From assembly GCA_023231005.1 (NCBI GenBank), contig JALNWG010000055.1:1-6895 (forward strand): a stretch of 6,895 nucleotides of DNA, in the 5' to 3' direction. The position numbers were made by a program, and so were the translations under genes. A model generated the notes under the pieces. It worked only from the letters and a program-made list of their open reading frames with translations. It had not been told where the DNA came from and made no database searches. The stretch is from Bacteroidales bacterium (GTDB taxonomy: Bacteria > Bacteroidota > Bacteroidia > Bacteroidales > FEN-979). Positions 1 through 5,004 of this stretch are shown here, in pieces (positions within the stretch are counted from its first letter, which is position 1; each line of letters starts with the position of its first letter).

Positions 1-77
1 GGTAGTGTTATAACTTAAATTATCCGATATGAAAATCCCCTGTACTTATTTTTGGATGGCCGTGCTGATCTTTAGCA
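1..77. repeat. 77-bp terminal direct repeat, left copy
   Basis: Bases 1-77 are identical to bases 6819-6895 in the same orientation. The repeat holds the 28 bases upstream of the first gene plus its first 16 codons (start of the signal peptide). An exact 77-base overlap between the two ends is the usual trace of an assembler working at k=77 on a circular molecule or a tandem repeat. If so, the real unit is 6,818 bp and the right end continues into the gene starting at 29. A biological repeat of exactly this length is possible but less likely. Confidence 0.95.
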
Positions 78-358
78 CGATGACGTTGTCTGCTCAAACA
101 TTCAAAATGGATTCCATTATTCCGCAAAATGCGATTGGCAGGTCGGTGTTATTTGCGAAAGATATCGTGCTCGATGACCAGCCGGATTATGATCAGGAAA
201 ATGCAGTTGTGACTTCTATGATGATGGGACAAAAAATCGGACAAATCACCAACCGGGATTTTGTGACCGGGAAACATCTTGTGACTTTGGCCGTAAATAA
301 ATACTGGTATTCAACGAAGTTTTACGGGGATGGTTTTCGTGTTAAAGGATTCAAATAA
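29..358 (+). CDS. Exported protein of unknown function, N-terminal half (frameshifted gene)
   Basis: This is the N-terminal part of a small exported protein I do not recognise. Residues 1-22 form a signal peptide: a short basic start (MK), a hydrophobic core (about 9-20, including FWMAVLIFSTMTL) and a likely cleavage after SA, before Q-T. The mature part mixes beta-prone and acidic stretches and shows no known motif. The frame stops at 356-358, but a second frame (330-665) overlaps its last ten codons and continues with similar composition. The two probably formed one protein of about 211 residues before a single-base indel between 297 and 358. The start at 29 is the only ATG that gives a signal peptide, and no clear ribosome binding site precedes it. 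The gene start lies inside the terminal repeat, so across the junction its upstream region is 6697-6818. The job is unknown; nearby Rhs debris makes an immunity or accessory role conceivable but unproven. Confidence 0.6.
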   Translation: MKIPCTYFWMAVLIFSTMTLSAQTFKMDSIIPQNAIGRSVLFAKDIVLDDQPDYDQENAVVTSMMMGQKIGQITNRDFVTGKHLVTLAVNKYWYSTKFYGDGFRVKGFK

Positions 359-665
359 CAAATACCATTCAAGTTATTTTTTTCCTTCAGTATATCCTTC
401 AAATAGCAAATCAGGTAAAACTTCATCTATTAATAATAATTATCTAAAACATGACACAACAATCATTGTTGAAAATAAATATTGTTATAAACCTATAATT
501 ACTTTTCCTGATATCGGATTGACAATGGGAAATTATGATTTATTACTGTTGTACAATGTAATAGAAAAGGATATCCCTATTCATATTGAAAAATCAAAAT
601 CCCAATTTGACATAGATTTTGTTGGCTTTGTTAAATCCAATACCATTCAGGTTAAGATTTATTAG
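330..665 (+). CDS. C-terminal half of the frameshifted exported protein
   Basis: This frame stays open from 297 and ends with TAG at 663-665. Its first ATG (330) has no ribosome binding site and lies inside the upstream reading frame, so independent translation is unlikely. The sequence reads naturally as a continuation of the frame from 29: tail residues GFRVK are followed by DSNNKYHSSYFF when one base is dropped near 345. It is rich in Asn, Ser, Tyr and Ile, has no hydrophobic segment long enough for a membrane helix, and ends in a beta-prone strand (NTIQVKIY). The likely state is the second half of a broken, or mis-sequenced, periplasmic or surface protein. The function is not recognisable. 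Confidence 0.5.
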   Translation: MVFVLKDSNNKYHSSYFFPSVYPSNSKSGKTSSINNNYLKHDTTIIVENKYCYKPIITFPDIGLTMGNYDLLLLYNVIEKDIPIHIEKSKSQFDIDFVGFVKSNTIQVKIY

Positions 666-765
666 CCAATAATATGTTGATAACATAAAAAATGTGAGAG
701 ACTGTTTAAATTTGTTTACTATGAACTCCTTGAAAAAGCATCACGCAACTTCTCTCTACTCTCTT

Positions 766-984
766 TTAGACATTAATTCCATTAAAGTTCCCGCCTGAAC
801 CCTGATTCCGGACAAATTTTGTTTTATTTTCTGAACAATACCGATCAGGACATTTGTTGTGATCTGGTTTTGATTTTCCCTCATCAGTCGTATCCCAGAT
901 TGCAACGCTTCCCTGTAGTCCAACGAAAGTCTCTGTCCGACATGTAATTTTCTTCATGTCGGATAATCTATCTATGTTCGACAT
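766..984 (-). CDS. Doubtful small hypothetical protein
   Basis: On the minus strand an open frame of about 70 codons runs from ATG at 984 (or TTG at 993, or an internal ATG about ten codons later at MKKI) to a stop at 766-768. The product is polar, with a CPDRYC pair of cysteines and a Gly/Asn-rich tail (NQGSGGNFNG), and has no signal peptide or membrane segment. I do not recognise it. It is the only sizeable open frame in 666-1013, a stretch that otherwise shows no recognisable gene. It may be a small real gene, a fragment, or chance. No ribosome binding site supports any start. Confidence 0.25.
   Translation of the reverse strand: MSNIDRLSDMKKITCRTETFVGLQGSVAIWDTTDEGKSKPDHNKCPDRYCSENKTKFVRNQGSGGNFNGINV
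936..963. repeat. Perfect 9-bp inverted repeat
   Basis: TCCGACATG (936-944) and CATGTCGGA (955-963) form a perfect inverted repeat with a 10-base spacer. The core ACATGTAA also occurs at 940-947, 981-988 and 1007-1014, the last inside the palindrome TACATGTA (1006-1013). There is no T-tract, so a terminator is unlikely. It could be a protein-binding site or a relic of a recombination end. Confidence 0.4.
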
Positions 985-1013
985 GTAAAACAACTGTGAT
1001 ATTTGTACATGTA

Positions 1014-1790
1014 AGGAGTGATTGCTGTTATATGAGAAGCCAGTTTTGACCGGCAGAGATCAATTATATACCGACCGACCATCAGGGTTCGTACAATTAT
1101 ATTACAGATAATGAAGGAAATAATATAGTTGAAGAGCTCAATTTTGATGCCTGGGGGAGAAGACGTAACCTTAGCGACTGGACCTATCCCAATGTATCGT
1201 CCACCTGCATTTTCAATCGGGGATTTACGAGGCATGAACATCTTGACCTGTTCGGATTAATAAACATGAACGGCAGGGTGAATGATCCAATCGTTGGCAG
1301 GTTTTTAAGTGTGGATGCCTTTGTACAGACACCTGATTTTACACAGAGCTTCAATAGGTATTCCTATTGTATGAATAACCCGCTGAAATATACGGATCCT
1401 ACTGCTGAATTTGGTATAACACTAGCCAATTGCTATTGGGGCAGTCATAAATTGCACAATTCAAGCATTGTCAGGAAATATTAATAGTGAAGGTGATTTC
1501 TTATTAGCAACTTGCATTGGAGCAGTAGCAGGAGCGGTAGGTAATGTTGCAGGACAGGCAGTTGCGCAGGCTATAGGAATTGCACTACTTTTGGAGGTTC
1601 CGTGGCAAATGGTGTATAATCAGGACTAATTGGTGGAGTATTTGGAGCCTTAGGAGGTGGATTAATTGGTGGTATTTCTGGTGGAATTCAATTTCTAAGG
1701 CAAATTTCTATTTTTCAGAAGGGTTGCAACAATCTTGGTGTTAATGGAAAGGATCCTGTACCTCCGACTGATCAGTTTCTACATGAGGCA
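1014..1790 (+). pseudogene. Rhs-family protein, C-terminal core and tail fragment (degenerate)
   Basis: This is the end of an Rhs/YD-repeat protein, a large secreted or surface shell protein that carries a variable C-terminal toxin. Clear similarity starts near 1014 (GVIAV, YEKPV in shifting frames), then YIPTDHQGSYNYITDNEG and ELNFDAWGRRRN (1065-1175), RGFTRHEHLDLFGLINMNGR, DPIVGRFLSVD and NRYSYCMNNPLKYTDP (to about 1408). These are the hallmark of the Rhs-associated core in Bacteroidota. The glycine-rich tail after the core follows in pieces: one extra base at 1431 moves the frame (AIGAVINCTIQALSG), a missing base near 1584 moves it back (TTFGGSVANGV), and TAA at 1617-1619 interrupts it before SGLIGGVFGALGGGLIGG and DPVPPTDQFLHEA. 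TGA at 1047-1049 blocks the upstream side. The thousands of bases of Rhs shell expected upstream are missing and no toxin domain follows. At about 1785-1795 the sequence switches to group II intron maturase. The 72-codon open frame from ATG 1266 is a piece of this relic, not a gene. Confidence 0.9.
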
Positions 1791-2088
1791 CTGCCAAACG
1801 GCCGATGAATGGTTACGGCGCAGGCTTCGCATGTGTTACTGAAAACAATGGAAGAAAATCGGTACAAAGCATGATAATCTTGTTCGATTAGGAATTCTTA
1901 ATTTCAAAGCATGGGAGTTTGCTAGTACGAGAAAAGGCTACTGATGCACAGCCAATAGCTCTATACTGAATTGTTCATTAACCATGAACTACTTCCGTAA
2001 TCACAGTCTTAGATGTCTTTCCAATGTTTACTCTTTTTCCTCGTCTTTACGAATCGCCGTATGCCGAACGGCACGTACGATGGTGTGA
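1783..2088 (+). pseudogene. Group II intron reverse transcriptase/maturase, C-terminal fragment
   Basis: One frame from 1783 to TGA 2086-2088 encodes the maturase (X) domain end of a group II intron-encoded protein, which helps its own intron fold and splice. Recognisable family signatures are DEWLRRRLRM (1804-1833), KQWKK (1846-1857), LVRLGILNFKAWEF, STRKGY (to 1941) and TANSSILNCSLT (1948-1983). The reverse-transcriptase domain and the rest of X are missing: the fragment abuts the Rhs tail. Two internal TGA codons (1840-1842 and 1942-1944) fall exactly where the family has Trp (W-KQW and KGY-W), each one G-to-A change from TGG. Three other Trp codons remain TGG, so this is decay rather than a different genetic code. 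No HNH endonuclease domain follows. The frame runs on through intron domain V, so its last ~11 codons overlap the catalytic RNA. Confidence 0.88.
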
Positions 2089-2127
2089 GAGGGAGTGAGG
2101 GAATTAATCCCTCACTCCCTACTCGAT
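2054..2127 (+). ncRNA. Group II intron 3' end: domains V and VI (remnant)
   Basis: Domain V, the catalytic hairpin, spans about 2054-2083: TCGCCGT pairs with ACGATGG, the two-base bulge and short upper stem GCC/GGC close a GAAC loop. The upper stem is shorter than the usual ~34-base domain V, and the last base of the catalytic triad CGC (2057) faces A2080 instead of G. Domain VI spans about 2087-2124: GAG pairs with CTC, then a bulged A at 2121, then a perfect 13-bp stem (2090-2102 with 2108-2120) closed by ATTAA. The bulged A is the expected branch-point adenosine, 7 bases from a 3' end at about 2127 (...GAT, fitting the terminal AY rule). Domains I-III and most of IV are absent, so it cannot splice. 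Confidence 0.85.
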
Positions 2128-2252
2128 TATCCGACTATAAGTAATTATATTAGATTAATGAAACCATATTGCAATTATATAAGAACGCTAACAACCTTGC
2201 AAAAGTAAATTGATGATAAATATATATGCCTTACGTAAAAGATATAGAATAT

Positions 2253-2274
2253 AATGTTATTATAACATTTTTTT
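2253..2274 (+). terminator. Weak AT-rich hairpin followed by T-run
   Basis: AATGTTA (2253-2259) and TAACATT (2263-2269) form a 7-bp stem with a 3-base loop, running directly into a T-tract. The stem has only one G-C pair, so termination would be weak. It lies between the intron relic and the operon promoter, where it could insulate the operon. The whole stretch 2128-2378 holds no gene; apart from this hairpin and the promoter I see nothing in it. Confidence 0.3.
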
Positions 2275-2283
2275 AATTTTTTC

Positions 2284-2314
2284 TTGACTTTCACTGTTTT
2301 GAGTTTTAAATTTG
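2284..2314 (+). promoter_or_regulatory. Candidate Bacteroidota promoter (-33/-7)
   Basis: TTG at 2284-2286 and TAAATTTG at 2307-2314 match the Bacteroidota consensus (TTTG or TTG, and TAnnTTTG) with 20 bases between them, inside the normal range. Transcription would begin near 2320, about 58 bases before the ATG at 2379. It fits as the promoter of the four-gene unit 2379-5907. This rests on pattern matching only. Confidence 0.5.
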
Positions 2315-2378
2315 TTCCATGTTTAGGATTAAAGAATACGATTCATCCTTAAAACTTTAGACATAAACTCACTTTGTT

Positions 2379-3164
2379 ATGACCGCATATCGCTTTCGCA
2401 AATGGCAATTCATCGCACTGTTCCTTTTTGTCTTGTTCCTAAAAGTTACCCCAGTTTGCAATGCACAAAGTGATGATGCAAATGAGGAACAGCTCATAGA
2501 ATTCAGTTTTAATACCAATAGCTTCAATAAGATTTTTCCTTTTGACCAGATTTTTATAGTCCGGGTAAAAGATATCCCAAAAAATGTCAGCTCAGTCAAA
2601 ATTCAGATTTTTGAATATAATCTGGGAAACATTAAATTTAAAAAAGGTTCGATAATCACGCCTGATCAATTGAAGGATTCCAGTATTTTATTACAAACCG
2701 AAGAAACCCCAATATTCAATGATTCATTCGTGGATATTCCTGTTCCGTTTATGTTAAAACCAAACAGGAAATTTATAATTGGTGTTATTGGTAGTCAGGC
2801 GAATCCTCTTACAAGGGATGAAAAAGATGAAATAATAACAGCACTGGCCGACAATGAAAACATAATAAACCTTGTGAATTCCATTGGCCAGCAATTTCTT
2901 AACAGTAAAGTTCTTGATATAATACCTGCCATTGAGACTGCAAAAACACAATTTTATCAGATTGCCAAACAGTCTGTTTCTCAAATAAACAAGAATTATC
3001 GTCTGAAGCCCATTGATAATTCTAAACTCGATGCTTTGGACACATTTATTACAGATTTGGTCAAAATAAAAAATTCCATATTTACTATAAAGAACAGTGA
3101 AATAGTCAAAAATAAAAAAAAAGGAAGACAAAAAAATTATTTTAGATCAAATCGATCAATTTGA
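2379..3164 (+). CDS. Exported envelope protein, N-terminal part (frame broken at A9 run)
   Basis: First gene of the operon; I do not recognise the family. Residues 1-29 are a signal peptide (basic start with RFRK, hydrophobic FIALFLFVLFL, cleavage likely after CNA before Q-S). Residues ~38-138 are beta-rich (FDQIFIVRVKDIP, VKIQIFEY, FVDIPVPF, KFIIGVIG), like an Ig-type sandwich. Residues ~145-245 are helical and polar. The true frame ends for practical purposes at residue 245 (3113), where nine A (3114-3122) follow; beyond it the frame gives a basic tail and stops at TGA 3162-3164. Removing one A joins it in frame to 3115-3873, giving about 497 residues. The A9 run may be an indel in the genome, a sequencing error, or a site where RNA polymerase slips so that some full-length product is made. 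The start at 2379 is the only one giving a signal peptide and lies 65 bases after the promoter-like element. Confidence 0.8.
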   Translation: MTAYRFRKWQFIALFLFVLFLKVTPVCNAQSDDANEEQLIEFSFNTNSFNKIFPFDQIFIVRVKDIPKNVSSVKIQIFEYNLGNIKFKKGSIITPDQLKDSSILLQTEETPIFNDSFVDIPVPFMLKPNRKFIIGVIGSQANPLTRDEKDEIITALADNENIINLVNSIGQQFLNSKVLDIIPAIETAKTQFYQIAKQSVSQINKNYRLKPIDNSKLDALDTFITDLVKIKNSIFTIKNSEIVKNKKKGRQKNYFRSNRSI

Positions 3165-3873
3165 AAAACAGCTCAGTAAAGTTAATTGGGGTAATTTTAA
3201 CAATGACAATAAAGAATATAGTACGTTAATAGAGTTAAAAGAATCCTACTTTACTCCGTTAACTAAGTCCTCACCAAGTATTATTATAGCGATAAAACAA
3301 ATAGGAGATTATTTAAAACAAGTACTGAATGACAGTCCAAAGCCTTCCTGGATTAATACGGTTGCAGCTGCAACTATTGCTGACAGTACCTATAAACTTT
3401 CAACCATCAATGCCACTTACAGAGCTGATTTTGTGAAAAATGCGAAACTGTATATAACTCTGGATTTAGGCTGTGCCTATGTGTGGCGTATGGACAGGGT
3501 CCTGCCATATACTGGGGTGAATATATACTTTCGCCCTGTTAACAGGAACATTCCCTTACGAACGTATAAAGAATTTTGGGACTATCTTGGTGTAAGAACT
3601 TCACTTTTACTCGGAGTGACCTTGTCATCAGTGGAGAAAACCGATGTCCGGAAAGGACTGTTTGGAAATCTTGCTTTAGTTTTGGGAGCAGGTTTCCGGC
3701 CTATTCCATTTTTAAAAATAAACGGCGGCTGCATGGTTTATTATTCCTATTCAAGCAATCCGCTGGTTTCCAGGGAACATTATCACACCACCCTCAGCCC
3801 TTTTGTTTCCTTATCCATTGATATGGACGTAAAACCACTTTTTGCTGGTATAGGAGAGTCGATTTTTAAATAA
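3115..3873 (+). CDS. Exported envelope protein, C-terminal part with outer-membrane beta-structure
   Basis: Continuation of the gene at 2379 in the next frame. The frame is open from 3115, and no ATG, GTG or TTG occurs until GTG 3433, so about 106 codons of protein-like sequence have no start of their own. This is strong evidence that the two parts form one gene. The first part (numbered in the joined protein, residues 246-350) is helical (DQIDQFEKQLSK, IIIAIKQIGDYLKQVL). Residues ~355-497 alternate hydrophobic and polar residues in strands (LYITLDLGCAYVW, LGVRTSLLLGVTL, FGNLALVLGAGF, LKINGGCMVYYSYS, LSPFVSLSIDMDV), as in small outer-membrane beta-barrels of Bacteroidota. The last residue is Lys rather than the usual aromatic. 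Inferred role: an outer-membrane anchor with a periplasmic beta/helical N-terminal region. It is followed after 29 bases by the Ig-like protein gene. Confidence 0.75.
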   Translation, partial: KKKEDKKIILDQIDQFEKQLSKVNWGNFNNDNKEYSTLIELKESYFTPLTKSSPSIIIAIKQIGDYLKQVLNDSPKPSWINTVAAATIADSTYKLSTINATYRADFVKNAKLYITLDLGCAYVWRMDRVLPYTGVNIYFRPVNRNIPLRTYKEFWDYLGVRTSLLLGVTLSSVEKTDVRKGLFGNLALVLGAGFRPIPFLKINGGCMVYYSYSSNPLVSREHYHTTLSPFVSLSIDMDVKPLFAGIGESIFK

Positions 3874-3902
3874 TTGAGTATTAACAAATAAATGTTAGCG
3901 TT

Positions 3903-4262
3903 ATGGGCCTGTTCGTAAATAATTTAACCATGGATCCTTCTACCTTAAAGCAGGGGAAGAATGATGTTACCATAAAATTTTCAGGAGTAGTTGATGACAA
4001 AAAGGAAAATCCTGTTAACATAAAACTCACCATTAGCCCTGCTGCCCCTGCTTATTTTTTAATTCCCAGTAATGGGCGGGTTAAAACGATTTCTTTTCCT
4101 GATGACCTGGACACAAATTCAAAAGAATGTACCTGGAATGGTGTAATAGAGGTGCCGGATAAACCAACAAAAAGAATACTCTGTGGTTTGCAACTGGATG
4201 CAACCGATGTTAAAGGAAAAAATCCATCAAGAGATGATTTTTATTTTTATATTTCACAATAA
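3903..4262 (+). CDS. Small Ig-like beta-sandwich protein
   Basis: A 119-residue protein not matched to a named family. It reads as a single Ig/TIG-like domain: an opening strand with MDPSTLKQGKNDVTIKFSG, then VNIKLTISP, a loop with AYFLIPSNGRVKTISFP, CTWNGVIEV, LCGLQLDATDV, and a closing strand DDFYFYISQ. There is no signal peptide, lipobox or membrane segment, and a stop at 3882-3884 rules out an upstream extension that would add one. It therefore appears cytoplasmic although its neighbours are exported, unless it uses a non-classical route such as a secretion apparatus. It sits 29 bases after the outer-membrane-type protein and 6 bases before the lipoprotein gene, so it is almost certainly cotranscribed and perhaps translationally coupled. 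The role is unknown. Confidence 0.75.
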   Translation: MGLFVNNLTMDPSTLKQGKNDVTIKFSGVVDDKKENPVNIKLTISPAAPAYFLIPSNGRVKTISFPDDLDTNSKECTWNGVIEVPDKPTKRILCGLQLDATDVKGKNPSRDDFYFYISQ

Positions 4263-4268
4263 CCACCG

Positions 4269-5003
4269 ATGAAGCCGAAGATCTATTCCCTGCGAAATGT
4301 TGCCATAGTCGTCCTGCTCTTAATTGCAGTGCTTGATTCCTGTAAAAAGGAAGATGACGTTTATTCGCTTAATGACCCGGATGGTGTCAAACTGAATTCG
4401 ATCATTTATTTTTCGAGCCTGAGTGCAACAAGTATAGAGGCAGATGGAGTTTCACAAAGCCTGGTAACCATTCAGATCAATCCTGAAGCTGATCTGGATT
4501 CACGACAGATCATTTTATCCGCAACCATGGGGGATTTTTCCAATGGAAGGTCAACCGATACCATTACTGCCAATGCATCAGGCATGGCAACGTTCGCGTT
4601 AACCAGTATAAAAACTGGAAGGTCGGAAATCAGAGCTGCTGTTAAATCCTATACTGTTGATACCACGGTGCTTTTTCAGCTTTCCTTACCACAGGATATT
4701 CTGTTAACAGCAGATTTGTATATCCTGGATGCAACCCAATATGTGAAAGTCACCACGGTCTTATCGCGTGACCCATTTAAAGGCAAGATTTCTGATCCAG
4801 TAAAAGTATTTTATTCGGTGATCCCTGATAACCCACAATTGGAATCTTTGATATGTCCTGCCTTTGATTACAGTGATCAAGGTAAATCCACAATAACAGT
4901 TTCCAACCCATTTTTACTTACAGGGGGATTTAAAATAAAAGCAACGACTATGTCGGCAAGCGGAGATTCTCTCAGCCAATCTATCTATATTAAAATTCTA
5001 TAA
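4269..5003 (+). CDS. Surface-type lipoprotein with bacterial Ig-like (Big_1) domain
   Basis: A 244-residue lipoprotein. Residues 1-24 form a lipoprotein signal with a hydrophobic VAIVVLLLIAVL core and lipobox L-D-S-C, so Cys25 is lipidated. The following K-K-E-D-D fits the X-K-(D/E)2 surface-export signal described in Bacteroidota, which predicts display on the outer face of the outer membrane. Residues ~48-125 match a bacterial Ig-like group 1 (invasin/intimin-like) domain: SIEADGVSQSLVTIQI, IILSATMGDFSNG, ITANASGMATFALTS and SEIRAAV are its usual strand pattern. Residues ~130-244 form a second beta domain (DILLTADLYIL, VKVFYSVIP, FKIKATTMSASGDS) of unclear family. Such domains act as rigid spacers or adhesive modules. 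The gene lies 6 bases after the Ig-like gene and 1 base before the membrane-protein gene, a clear operon. Confidence 0.85.
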   Translation: MKPKIYSLRNVAIVVLLLIAVLDSCKKEDDVYSLNDPDGVKLNSIIYFSSLSATSIEADGVSQSLVTIQINPEADLDSRQIILSATMGDFSNGRSTDTITANASGMATFALTSIKTGRSEIRAAVKSYTVDTTVLFQLSLPQDILLTADLYILDATQYVKVTTVLSRDPFKGKISDPVKVFYSVIPDNPQLESLICPAFDYSDQGKSTITVSNPFLLTGGFKIKATTMSASGDSLSQSIYIKIL

Positions 5004-5004
5004 T

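Noticed and set aside
19..27. ATTATCCGA shared by the terminal repeat and the bases after the intron end (2126-2134)
   Set aside because: Nine bases in AT-rich DNA can match by chance, and nothing around them is similar.
695..714. Possible insertion-sequence end (GAGACTGTTTAAATTTG-like)
   Set aside because: No inverted partner was found in the window and no transposase is nearby.
707..714. TAAATTTG as a second promoter
   Set aside because: The nearest upstream TTG (677-679) is 27 bases away, too far for the Bacteroidota spacing, and no clear gene follows on that strand.
972..1241. Minus-strand open frame opposite the Rhs relic
   Set aside because: The plus strand here clearly encodes Rhs core motifs, so this is its antisense shadow.
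1840..1944. UGA read as tryptophan (alternative genetic code)
   Set aside because: Only the relic maturase has TGA at Trp positions; Trp elsewhere, including in the same fragment, is TGG, and the Rhs relic also carries an in-frame TAA. Mutation explains it more simply.
2964..2978. Near-palindrome AAACAGTCTGTTT
   Set aside because: It lies inside a coding region and has no supporting context for a regulatory site.
2754..3131. 125-codon minus-strand open frame
   Set aside because: It lies opposite the exported envelope protein, which has a signal peptide and operon context; AT-rich DNA often leaves such antisense frames open.
3576..3821. Overlapping plus-strand open frame inside the beta-structure part
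   Set aside because: The other frame has the strand pattern of an outer-membrane protein and continues the gene; this one has no coherent features.
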